In this document: in pieces, positions 20,756 to 29,634 of the stretch
Layout: every line of letters begins with the position of its first letter
Numbering within the stretch: position 1 is the first letter of the stretch
Source: Kluyveromyces lactis
Taxonomy: Eukaryota > Ascomycota > Saccharomycetes > Saccharomycetales > Saccharomycetaceae
Assembly (NCBI RefSeq): GCF_000002515.2
Contig: NC_006039.1
Coordinates: 558,001 to 622,000 of the forward strand
Reading direction: 5' to 3'
Length of the DNA stretch: 64,000 nucleotides
Notes under the pieces: model-generated
Seen by the model: only the letters and a program-made list of their open reading frames with translations
The model's database searches: none
What the model was told of the DNA's origin: nothing
Position numbers and translations under genes: made by a program

Positions 20756-21217
20756 TCAGAATTCTTCGGCCTTTACGCCAACTTCTGGATCGTTGCTTGA
20801 GGCGTCCGATACTGATGTCTGTTGTAACCTTGACCTAGATTGTCTGAATAATTCTTCCTGTTGTCGTAGTAATTCCTCCTCAGACAAACCGGATTTCTTG
20901 AATTTAGCATCCCGCCTCTCTCTAATCTTCTGGTTTTCTTTGTGTTGATGTAAAATCTCTTCTAATGGTGGAATAAATTCATCAAACTCCAAATCTTGTA
21001 AGGATTTGATCACGTGATCAGGCGCTATCGTCTTTTTCAACTCTTTATCTGCGATCTCGCTAGCAGAACCCGCTAGCATCATGATGAACTCTACCCCACA
21101 TTCGATGATTATTTCACGAGCCTCCTTACTGAATGTTAGATCGGAATCAAGTACTTCAGATATGATTTTTTGAACGGTAGCCTTCGGTAATGTAACGTCG
21201 TCAACCTCTCCAACCAT
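20756..21217 (-). CDS. NCB2: NC2-beta (Dr1) transcription repressor subunit
   Basis: Histone-fold subunit of negative cofactor 2, which with Bur6 binds TBP on DNA and blocks or tunes pre-initiation complex assembly. The 153-residue protein begins MVGEVDDVTLPKATVQ, and the H2B-like histone fold covers about residues 8-90 (LPKATVQKIISEVL, CGVEFIMMLAGSASEIA, TIAPDHVIKSLQDLEF). The Dr1-specific tail FKKSGLSEEELLRQQEELFRQ follows. It is close to S. cerevisiae Ncb2 (146). The frame is continuous from the ATG, whereas the S. cerevisiae gene has, from memory, an intron near its 5' end. It is convergent with SXM1. Confidence 0.96.
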   Translation of the reverse strand: MVGEVDDVTLPKATVQKIISEVLDSDLTFSKEAREIIIECGVEFIMMLAGSASEIADKELKKTIAPDHVIKSLQDLEFDEFIPPLEEILHQHKENQKIRERRDAKFKKSGLSEEELLRQQEELFRQSRSRLQQTSVSDASSNDPEVGVKAEEF

Positions 21218-22348
21218 GTTTTCAATTGCTTATGGTTGAAATTCTAACGGTCTTTATTTTCTAAGATAAAGCTTGTGATTATTATTTTTTGGTTTTGCAA
21301 GCTTCCCTGAAAAAACTATAATACTCTCGAACTTAATTCTGTGCTGCAAGTCAATATACCAAACAAGCACTTCACGTAGTAATCAATTAGATAATTGGAT
21401 GAACTTGAGATGATAACAGATTGTAAACAAATTTAACAATGTCAACTTTTGTTTTTAAATGCCTGGTATTACACTTTTTTGTCCTCCTTGAACTCTAGAT
21501 CTGAATTATGTATAATAATATATACTAAAAAAATACTCATCGCTATTTCATTCACTATGCAAAAAAATGATATGGCTCGCCAAATTGGCACATTTTTTGA
21601 TGCTTTATATATAAAACTACGAATCAAACTAAGAAGAAAAGTTGAAAATAAAAAAAAAAAAATTAAAACAACAACACACATCGCACACATCGCATCACCT
21701 ATGCAAACAAGGGACAATAAGGGAATTCTGATTGGAAAATATATATATATAGATGTATATTCAAATTAGCAACAGGACAGAGACATATAAGTGTTGACCT
21801 TGGTTGTTAGGCAGGAGCTCTTTCCTTACTTGACGTAAATTCTTTATGTTGTGTTAATCACCCAGCTTCCTCTCATCACAGTAGAAATGCTAACTAGTGT
21901 TTGTTAGGAGATATGAAGTGTATAACTTGAAAGCAGGAAGGCAATGTTTGGAGGTTGTAAAATAAGATTGCAAAAGCTGAGTTAACGAACTCAGCTCAGT
22001 GGATGTATCCTGAAGAAAAGCCTTAAATTGGGGACCACTGGCTATATGCTCCAAATCACGTGAACAATATATGCTAACTTCTTATTACCCGGCACTTGTT
22101 TTTTGTAAGTAAATCTCACTTTTCTTTCTCCTTTCCAAGCTAAAGCTTTTCATTTGAAACTTTTCATAGCTCATCTCATCGCATCTCATCTGAGCTCATC
22201 GCACAGTATTTACTTTTGTGTACTTACTTCTTTCCTAAAGTGTTTCGATAAAACGTCTTGGGATATTAATTGAACAATCACCGGCTTTCGTACTGTTTAA
22301 GCTAGAGGTCTACACTCTACCACACGAATAACAATAGCAAGCTTAACG
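21218..22348. other. Long divergent spacer NCB2/UTP5
   Basis: About 1.1 kb with no gene seen. The UTP5-proximal third holds a CACGTG box, a strong Reb1 site and two PAC elements (listed separately). The NCB2-proximal part is very AT-rich, with an A-run near 21651-21663 and an AT repeat near 21740. Confidence 0.5.
22057..22202 (+). promoter_or_regulatory. UTP5 promoter: CACGTG, Reb1 and two PAC elements
   Basis: CACGTG is at 22057-22062, and TTACCCGG (a full Reb1 core) at 22085-22092. CTCATCGC occurs at 22175-22182 and again at 22195-22202, among further CTCATC repeats. CTCATCGC is the complement of GCGATGAG, the PAC element bound by Dot6/Tod6. A Reb1 site with PAC repeats 150-265 bases before the ATG is the expected promoter for a ribosome-biogenesis gene. 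Confidence 0.7.
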
Positions 22349-24244
22349 ATGGCAACAGCTTCGCCAGTCGTATTATCACAATATGATCCAACCGGACAAT
22401 ATTTTGCATACGTTTCCACCGCTTTGGATAAACAGCGGGTATCAGTGGAGCCAACAACTGCCTCCAAATCTGGTTTAGTGAACGATAATTTTCTCTATTT
22501 GGAGGGGAAAGACGTCTGCTGTACATGCATACAATGGATTACTTACAATGACACACCATTGGTAGTTCTGGGTCTAAACCTAGGGGAAATATGGCTATAC
22601 TCTCCTTTATCGAATGAAATAGTGGCGAAACTGAACACAGGATCAAGCTTAGCAGTTTTAGATTTCCAACTCTTTTCAAGCAAGGACAAGGCCTGGTGTT
22701 TGACTGGTGATGATACTATTTTTTTATTCGACATGGTATCACAGAATGTATCAAAAAAATTCAAAATTGATGAATGTAAGGACTTAAAAAAGCTATGCAT
22801 AGTTGATAGCAATCGTATTCTTGTCGCTTCTCATCAAATTTACTTAATCGATGTCATTTCAAAGAAATTGTTGTTACAATACCCTGGCCATATTTCACCT
22901 GTGTCTTTCCTTCAAGTGACCACAGATGGAACAGCATTTTTGAGTGCATCTCAGGACGATAGATTTTTGAATATTTATGATTTGGACACTACCAAGACTA
23001 AGTCCGTCCTAGTAGCGGACTCGAACGTTATATCAATTTCGATATCTGAGGATTGGTCTCACGTGTCGGCAACAACAGAAGATGGGGATATTGCTATCTT
23101 TGAAGAACCTTTGGTATCAATCAATTCAGGGAATAAGAGACGTTCTGGTAAGATATCCAAACAAAAAAACAAAACTATAACTTTATTAAGGTCTAATTCC
23201 GCAACCAGATTGCCTATTATCAAAAGTTTTATCAACAAAGATCTAATTAATTTTTCGTGGTTAGAAAATGCAACCACACCTTACTTTGATCAAGTTCAAT
23301 TAGGTAACCTAACGGATTCAGTCACCACTTTATCCAAGCCATTGCCATCTGCTAAATCTACACAAACCAGGAACAACCAAAACAGTGATATTTCTTCGGC
23401 AAAGCTCTACAAAGAGGGTAATGCAACGGTAACATCTGGTGATAACTTTAAGCATGTGGAATCCATTGTCCAAAGTTTAGATGATATAGAAGGAGAAGGG
23501 ATTTCAGAAACTTTACAGGATAGACTAAATATAATTTCACCACCATCGAGAAAACCAAAGGAAAGGAGAAGAGCCAACGCTGGTACTTCTTCTGTTGTAT
23601 TAGCTCAAGCATTAAAATCAAATGATCATGCTCTATTGGAAACAGTCCTTAACACACGCGACGAAAAAGTCATTCAAGCAACCATAACCAGGTTATCCCC
23701 CCAACTTGCTACGATTCTCTTGGAAAGACTCGCTGAACGTATCGCCAGACAAACTCATAGACAAGGTGCTTTGAACGTGTGGGTGAAATGGTGCCTAATA
23801 ATTCACGGGGGTTACTTAGTTACCATTCCAAATTTGATAAATTCATTGTCATCGCTACATGCTACTTTGAGGAAACGAGCAGATCTCTTACCAACACTCA
23901 TGGCATTGGATACACGTATTACACGTTCATTAGATGAATTGAACAGTAAGAGAGCCGTACAATACGGCAAGGATCAACTTGATTCTGAACTTGTCGCTCC
24001 ATATCAGGATGACGAGTCGAACCAAAATGAAGATGAAGAGGAAGAAGTGGAATATATAGAAGAGCTAGACGATGCTGGATTAATAGACGATGGTGAAGAC
24101 AGTGCAGAGTACTCTGAAGATGATGACGAACACAGCGAGGCTGATAATCAGGAACTTACATACACTGAAGAAGGATTTGACGACGATGACGAAATGAGGG
24201 TCGACGTTGAAGAAGGATACTCTGACGAAGAAGTTCAGCATTAG
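22349..24244 (+). CDS. UTP5: U3 snoRNP / SSU processome subunit Utp5 (t-UTP)
   Basis: WD40-repeat member of the t-UTP (UtpA) subcomplex that binds nascent pre-rRNA first and supports rDNA transcription and 18S maturation. The 631-residue length is close to S. cerevisiae Utp5 (643). The N-terminal half is divergent WD40 propeller sequence (repeats around residues 10-260, such as TDGTAFLSASQDDRFLNIYD). A Utp12-type helical domain lies at about 400-520 (LERLAERIARQTHRQGALNVWVKW). The tail, from about residue 553, is very acidic (EDEEEEVEYIEELDD). It is followed by HPT1 in the same direction, as YDR398W/YDR399W. Confidence 0.95.
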   Translation: MATASPVVLSQYDPTGQYFAYVSTALDKQRVSVEPTTASKSGLVNDNFLYLEGKDVCCTCIQWITYNDTPLVVLGLNLGEIWLYSPLSNEIVAKLNTGSSLAVLDFQLFSSKDKAWCLTGDDTIFLFDMVSQNVSKKFKIDECKDLKKLCIVDSNRILVASHQIYLIDVISKKLLLQYPGHISPVSFLQVTTDGTAFLSASQDDRFLNIYDLDTTKTKSVLVADSNVISISISEDWSHVSATTEDGDIAIFEEPLVSINSGNKRRSGKISKQKNKTITLLRSNSATRLPIIKSFINKDLINFSWLENATTPYFDQVQLGNLTDSVTTLSKPLPSAKSTQTRNNQNSDISSAKLYKEGNATVTSGDNFKHVESIVQSLDDIEGEGISETLQDRLNIISPPSRKPKERRRANAGTSSVVLAQALKSNDHALLETVLNTRDEKVIQATITRLSPQLATILLERLAERIARQTHRQGALNVWVKWCLIIHGGYLVTIPNLINSLSSLHATLRKRADLLPTLMALDTRITRSLDELNSKRAVQYGKDQLDSELVAPYQDDESNQNEDEEEEVEYIEELDDAGLIDDGEDSAEYSEDDDEHSEADNQELTYTEEGFDDDDEMRVDVEEGYSDEEVQH

Positions 24245-24948
24245 CGTACATAAAAGAAAAAATATAAAACGCTAACGCATTGAAAAATGCAGCTGCTATG
24301 TATCGACTTAGACCTGACATTCTTCCTCCATGCAGCTTTAAGCTTGATTGATCATTATGGCCGGGTAATGGAAACATCGGAGTTTGACTCTGTCTGTAAA
24401 TAATCTAATTAAAAAAAACAATTGTTTGCTAGTGATGCTCTCAGAATTCAATTTAATCCAGAACCAAACAAGTTAAAAATTTAAAGCGTGGAACATGGAA
24501 AATGTAGAAGCGTTTAATGAGGTGTTCTGTGTTGGTTTAGAACGTGCATTTTTGGTAGACGGTCTATCCGGCTCGGAAATCCCGTTCTCGTAAACAATTT
24601 TAGAATTTCTCTACTGGTTGCAAGCACGTAGGTTCGTCTCGCGGTACGGGAGTTGATCTTGTCCATGGGATCAGTATCTATCGTTTCGTTTTGTTTTTTT
24701 TTATATCTTTGACAGATAAAGTATAAATGTGTCGTGTATTCTTTCGGCTCATCTTCCATTTGAACATTCGTTGAGTGTTCTTTGATCAGTAAATCTTTGA
24801 TATACTTATTTAAAGAAGTGGCAACCACAGGTTACCCAAGTTAAAGTATCTCATAGCTTTTTTGCTGCAGGCACAGAGCAGGAGAGTTTTTCTATTAATT
24901 TCAGTCTTCTGTTAAAGAATTAAAAAAGGGTTCTCGTTAGATTAAACC
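24245..24948. other. Spacer UTP5/HPT1
   Basis: About 700 bases. A Reb1-type CGGGTAA lies at 24362-24368. A minus-strand open frame (24514-24759 from its first ATG, 81 codons) is present but resembles no protein I know, and I do not call it a gene. An A-run lies at 24410-24418. Confidence 0.4.
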
Positions 24949-25596
24949 ATGTCTTCTGACGATAAGCAATACATCTCATATAACAATGTGCATCAGCTCT
25001 GCCAAGAGTCAGCCGAAAGGATCAAGAAATTCAAGCCAGATATTATCATCGCTATTGGCGGCGGTGGTTTTATCCCAGCTAGAATTCTTCGTACATTTTT
25101 GAAAGAACCTGGTATTCCAACTATCAGAATCTTTGCCATCATATTGTCTCTGTATGAGGACTTGTTTACTGTTGGTTCTGAGCAAGAAGCGGTTGGTGTC
25201 ACCGTCCAAAGAACGCAGTGGATTGATTATGAACAGTGTAAGTTGGATTTAGTTGGTAAGAACGTGTTGATTGTCGATGAAGTTGACGATACAAGAACAA
25301 CGCTTCATTATGCTTTGCATGAATTAGAAAAGGATGCCGAACAACAAGCCAAGGCCAAGAATATTGATTTGGATAAACAACCAGAGATGAGAACCAAGTT
25401 TGGTATCTTTGTTCTACACGATAAAGTAAAGCCAAAGAAGGCTGATCTTCCGGAAGAAATAGTGAACGACGAGGATCGTTATATCGCTGGCAGAAAGGTA
25501 CCAGATAAATGGTATGCTTATCCATGGGAGTCTACTGACATTGTTTACCATACCAAAATGGCTATGGAACAGGGAAATGATGTTTTCTTACCTTAA
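24949..25596 (+). CDS. HPT1: Hypoxanthine-guanine phosphoribosyltransferase
   Basis: Purine salvage enzyme converting hypoxanthine and guanine with PRPP into IMP and GMP. The 215-residue protein is near the S. cerevisiae length (221). The type I phosphoribosyltransferase PRPP-binding motif VLIVDEVDDTRTTL is at about 106-119, with the two acidic residues EVDD typical of the yeast enzyme. The GGGGFIPARIL loop is at 37-47, and the C-terminal WYAYPWES segment binds purine. In S. cerevisiae HPT1 is directly followed by URH1 (YDR400W). Here two extra minus-strand genes and 3 kb of spacer separate them. Confidence 0.95.
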   Translation: MSSDDKQYISYNNVHQLCQESAERIKKFKPDIIIAIGGGGFIPARILRTFLKEPGIPTIRIFAIILSLYEDLFTVGSEQEAVGVTVQRTQWIDYEQCKLDLVGKNVLIVDEVDDTRTTLHYALHELEKDAEQQAKAKNIDLDKQPEMRTKFGIFVLHDKVKPKKADLPEEIVNDEDRYIAGRKVPDKWYAYPWESTDIVYHTKMAMEQGNDVFLP

Positions 25597-25671
25597 CGTC
25601 GAATCTAGCGTATAAATTATATCATCACAACAAAAAAAACGTATTTCTACTATTTAGGCATAATTTTATTA

Positions 25672-27093
25672 TCAAACTTTACGATACAAGTTTTTCCAGC
25701 ATAAAGTTCCTTGAAGTGCGTCACGGAGGTCTGGCCTGAAGTGCAGTTCTCCATCATCGTACGCCGTTTTTTCTTTCATGCTTATCTTGTCACGAGCGAT
25801 CAAAAATCCGCGCATCAAGCACAACGATAGGGCAGCGCATAAATATGCAGCACCTGCGTATACTGCAGTGAATATATAAGCATTTTCTCCTTCCTTATAG
25901 TGATCTTTTTTCAATTTTAGACCAATGACAGGAGAAACTATTGAACATGCCCCAATAAACATCCAGATAACAGAGTACACTGATTCTAGTTTTCTTAAGC
26001 CCACCAAACGCGTAATAATGGAAGTTAATAACGGCCAGATGGTACCCATCATCATACCTTCAAAAAGGGCAAATACTATGATTGTGGCATAATTTCTACA
26101 TGGAATCCACATGGCATAACATAAAATTCCAACAAGCAAATGACAGAACATAGCAGTTGTCACCGGACCAAACTTATCAGATAAAAATCCTACCATTGGC
26201 CTCCCAAGTAAGGCTCCCAAACAAATCATACTTGATACGATCGAACCTTGTCTTGACGTATAACCTAGTGAAACAGTGAATGAAAATAAGGAATACAACT
26301 GTATGACGTATCCCAACATGGTAAAACAAACCCAGCCTATGAGTAACCACACTACTGGGTATTTAAACATACCCCATTCAATAACTCTACTTGGTTCCTC
26401 AGAATGCTTTTCAACTTCTTCTTTCCTAGTTCTAACCAATATCAAAGCGATGGTACTTAGCACAGAGCAAATTATACATTGAGATATCAATGCCCATCTG
26501 ACATTTTTTCCATCGATAATTTTCTGCATTGAAAGATTGAAGACAATTCCACCAAGACCAGATCCTCCGGCACTGATGCCGAGAGCCAACGATCTTTTCT
26601 TCCTGAACCAAGGTGCGACAATAGTAGTGTTTGGAAAACAAATAGCCCCTAAGCCGAAGGAAATAGCCACACCTTGAGTTAAATAAACTTGCCAAAGCTT
26701 TGTTGCGAATGCTGCTAATAGAACAGATACATTTTGTACCACTATTCCTAATAAAAGGACTTTTTTAGCTGAACTTTTGATAAGCAAATAATTAAATAGC
26801 GGTGCAAGAAATAAACCAACCCCAAACGACAAGCCACCGATAGCAGCATAATCCAAATCTGTTCCTGTCTCGTATTTATCACTGGTCATATAATATGACA
26901 AATATACCGAGTATCCAGAAGTGGCACCCCATGTACAGAAGTTAAAGACGAAAGATGAAAACACAACCACCCAGCCGTAACCACCGTCAGGAACAGAAAT
27001 CTTGTTGTAATCATCCTCGCTAGAATCAGTCAAAGATTCAACAGAGCAAGCTGTAGCCTCTTTGTTAATAATATCCTGTTCCTGTAATTTCAT
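25672..27093 (-). CDS. MCH2: Monocarboxylate-transporter-like MFS protein, Mch2 type
   Basis: Major facilitator superfamily protein of the MCT-like Mch family. Mch proteins resemble mammalian monocarboxylate permeases, but their substrates in yeast are mostly unknown, so none is assigned. It has 473 residues, exactly the length I recall for S. cerevisiae Mch2. The family signature PDGGYGWVVV follows a short acidic cytosolic N-terminus at about residue 35. Twelve hydrophobic segments can be traced, with AGSGLGGIVFNL, SLGYTSRQGS and LLGRPMVGFLSDKFG as shared motifs. S. cerevisiae MCH2 (YKL221W) is near a telomere; here it sits between HPT1 and URH1, convergent with HPT1, beside a dioxygenase gene on the same strand. 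This is a lineage-specific placement. Confidence 0.87.
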   Translation of the reverse strand: MKLQEQDIINKEATACSVESLTDSSEDDYNKISVPDGGYGWVVVFSSFVFNFCTWGATSGYSVYLSYYMTSDKYETGTDLDYAAIGGLSFGVGLFLAPLFNYLLIKSSAKKVLLLGIVVQNVSVLLAAFATKLWQVYLTQGVAISFGLGAICFPNTTIVAPWFRKKRSLALGISAGGSGLGGIVFNLSMQKIIDGKNVRWALISQCIICSVLSTIALILVRTRKEEVEKHSEEPSRVIEWGMFKYPVVWLLIGWVCFTMLGYVIQLYSLFSFTVSLGYTSRQGSIVSSMICLGALLGRPMVGFLSDKFGPVTTAMFCHLLVGILCYAMWIPCRNYATIIVFALFEGMMMGTIWPLLTSIITRLVGLRKLESVYSVIWMFIGACSIVSPVIGLKLKKDHYKEGENAYIFTAVYAGAAYLCAALSLCLMRGFLIARDKISMKEKTAYDDGELHFRPDLRDALQGTLCWKNLYRKV

Positions 27094-28602
27094 TATAAAG
27101 GGATCAGCAAGTGAATAGTCCTATATTAGGGTTACCATGCTAGGTGTCAGTACATGAATTTTACCTTTATTTATCCATTCCGGAAATATTCAAGATGTCT
27201 GAATTCTTTATTTTCATATTCTTTGAAGTATATATATCCAATTCTGAAAGAAAAAAAATATCAGTGGAAGATTCATGACTGAATATAACTTGGAAAAAAA
27301 AAATCAGATAACCTGTGGTCAGCATTTTTGTTAGAATACCCCTCACTGAGGTCTTACAATCAGAAAACATTCAATTCCGATGTATGGAAAACGGTAGTAT
27401 TAGGTTATCTTTGTAGTTACTTAGATTATATTAATGTGTTAAATAAGCTATGCAATTATCGGATTAACGTTGATGTTTCACTTGCCCCAGGCAATAGTTC
27501 CAGATTACATCTAATTTCTTCACCTCTTATCTTTAGCATAGCCTCTCATTATGTTGACTATTTGGACCGTTAAACCATCGTTTTAGTTAGTGTGGTGTTG
27601 TCTTGGTGTTTACTGACATTGAAATATCTGAATTTTCGATTAAATTAAATCATTTTTAAAAAAAAACAAGAAAAACTTTTGACGTCGTCGAGAGTAATCG
27701 AAACTACAAAGAACAAATATGATGAAATAAAAACAGCGCCAGGTTAGCAACAGAGCTTTTCTGCTTGTGATAATGGGACCAAATAGAAATTTATATATGA
27801 ATAAATTGTTGGAGCTAAGTTTCAAGTCATGAATTTGGTTTATTAAGGTAGATGACAGGGCTTAAAAAACGGATTTAGTCAACAGTAAATAGGATGGCAT
27901 TCGTGATAAAGTGTCAAAATATCATCAGAAATAATATATTAGAAGTTACATATATAGTGACATGTGGTTTCGTACACCGTATAACCCTTCTTTCTATTGC
28001 TCATTATTTCTTTTATCGGGTACTTGTTACCGGTGTGCAAATTCAACGTGTGCGAAGTCTTCGAAATGGGTGGTGTGAACGAAAATTTTGAGGTAAGCCA
28101 TTCTCTAAGAAAACATAGTAACCTGGTCTCCAACAAAATAAAATCGGTGAGATAAATGCAGGAAACAAGAAGTACCATGCTGTGTAGTGTGTTGATAGAA
28201 TTTAACAATATTCTTTAGACAGTGGTTGAGGTTTCACTATGTATTATGCTACATCCGAGTGCTCGGTAAATAAATTTTAAAGACGCATTCAGCTCTTTTT
28301 TTTTTCTTCACTTGTTCGCCTTCATTTTTTTTCTCCTTGGAATAAATTACTATAATTTTTAACCGGTCTTCTCATCACCCAAGTACCATGAGTTTACCAA
28401 TGGGAGGTATATACATTCATTCGTGAGTTTCTATTTTCATTATATGGTCAGTGCTTATATATTAGTTACATTCAAAAGATTTATTTCGTAATGTACGGGG
28501 TTTCCCTTTATTCTAATGGACAATCACTGGATGTATGTAAATTTCTCAATTATTGCGAATCCGTCATTGCAGATTATAATATTGTTCATTTTTGAAGCAG
28601 CT
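27094..28602. other. 1.5-kb gene-free spacer upstream of MCH2
   Basis: No coding sequence recognised. The largest open frames are 60-90 codons, several begin with TTG, and none looks like a known protein. There are A/T-tracts at 27293-27302 and 28292-28301. Together with the 1.8-kb spacer on the other side of the dioxygenase gene it forms an unusually empty region for this genome. Confidence 0.5.
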
Positions 28603-29634
28603 TCAATTATTTTGCCAGTCATACGTCTCGCGCAACCTCTTTTGCAGATATTGAAAAGCAGTTAGAGTTGGTGTTTTTTTGCCGTCCCAAGCGTCTTCAA
28701 CAATTTTACTTGGCACAGGATCTAACGTAGTATTGGCGTCAGGATGAACGAAAAACACTATAGAGTAACGGTCGGAAGTTCTTGTTTCACCAGGGGAAAA
28801 CTTGACTCTATGATTGGTACTCCTCAAAACTCCATTTGTCCAGTACGAAAGCATATCTCCAAAATTAACAACTAATGGAGGTGCTTTCCCTTCGTATTTG
28901 GATGCTACAAATGGCACTTTAACCCATTCCTTTGAGTTTTTGTCGATTTGCAATTCCAAACCTTGCTGTCCCTGTTTTTGCATTAATAACGCCAATGCAC
29001 CATAATCAGTATGGGCACCTGCTCTAATCGTTGGGTCCAATGTCGGATCTTCCGTCAAATCGTCGTCTCTAACCAAAGGGTACCGTAAAAATCTCATGAC
29101 GCAGCCGTTCTTTTGATCTGGTCTCATCTTCTCAGTAAAGAAATTTTTATCCTCGATCCCAAGGGCGATTGTAACTAATCTTAAGATCTCGGTAGCCACC
29201 TTATGGTATTTTTGTAAAACGGTAACAATTAAACCATCTTCGTCTTTCAAGCATCCGGGAGTCTCATTCTGTTCCGTATACTTAACCTTGGCTTCCGGGT
29301 TGGGAGTGTTATACGTGCCTTTGGTAAAGTTAACAGCACCGAAATTATAACATTCTTTGAAGTCTCTTCCTTTTGTTAAATCCAATTGTTCACTGGAAAA
29401 ATCAGTATACCCAAAATTGTTGGTAGCGTCAAAATAATATTTTAGCTTTTCGTCATGTGCAGTAGTCGTGAAGAATCTCTTCGATAAATCAAAAAGCATG
29501 TCAACTTCTTCTTGAGTGAAACCATGCCCGTCAACGAAAAGGAATCCTTGCTTCATTGCAGCATCTAACAATTTGGTCGCTGTCACTCCTTCCACTTCAG
29601 AAATATCAATTGTTTGTAAAGGGTTGTTGCTCAT
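28603..29634 (-). CDS. 2-oxoglutarate/Fe(II)-dependent dioxygenase (isopenicillin N synthase-like)
   Basis: A 343-residue non-heme iron oxygenase. The iron triad is visible as His208 and Asp210 (HTDYGALALL) and His275 (STNHRV); Arg289-Ser291 (RYS) is the 2-oxoglutarate-binding pair. VVNFGDMLSYWTNG (256-269) is the family signature before the distal His. The N-terminal DIOX_N-like region (GFLFVDGHGF) is present, so the enzyme looks complete and active. Members hydroxylate or desaturate varied small molecules. The overall pattern resembles fungal thymine-7-hydroxylase-type enzymes, but I cannot assign a substrate. I recall no close S. cerevisiae counterpart. It shares orientation with MCH2, with 1.5 kb between them, and sits upstream of divergent URH1 (uridine nucleosidase). 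ATG at 29632-29634. Confidence 0.88.
   Translation of the reverse strand: MSNNPLQTIDISEVEGVTATKLLDAAMKQGFLFVDGHGFTQEEVDMLFDLSKRFFTTTAHDEKLKYYFDATNNFGYTDFSSEQLDLTKGRDFKECYNFGAVNFTKGTYNTPNPEAKVKYTEQNETPGCLKDEDGLIVTVLQKYHKVATEILRLVTIALGIEDKNFFTEKMRPDQKNGCVMRFLRYPLVRDDDLTEDPTLDPTIRAGAHTDYGALALLMQKQGQQGLELQIDKNSKEWVKVPFVASKYEGKAPPLVVNFGDMLSYWTNGVLRSTNHRVKFSPGETRTSDRYSIVFFVHPDANTTLDPVPSKIVEDAWDGKKTPTLTAFQYLQKRLRETYDWQNN

Noticed and set aside
28388-28426. A 12-codon mini-ORF beginning MSLPMGG followed by a GTATAT sequence, suggesting a short first exon.
   Set aside because: No TACTAAC branch box or recognisable second exon follows before the dioxygenase gene on the other strand.
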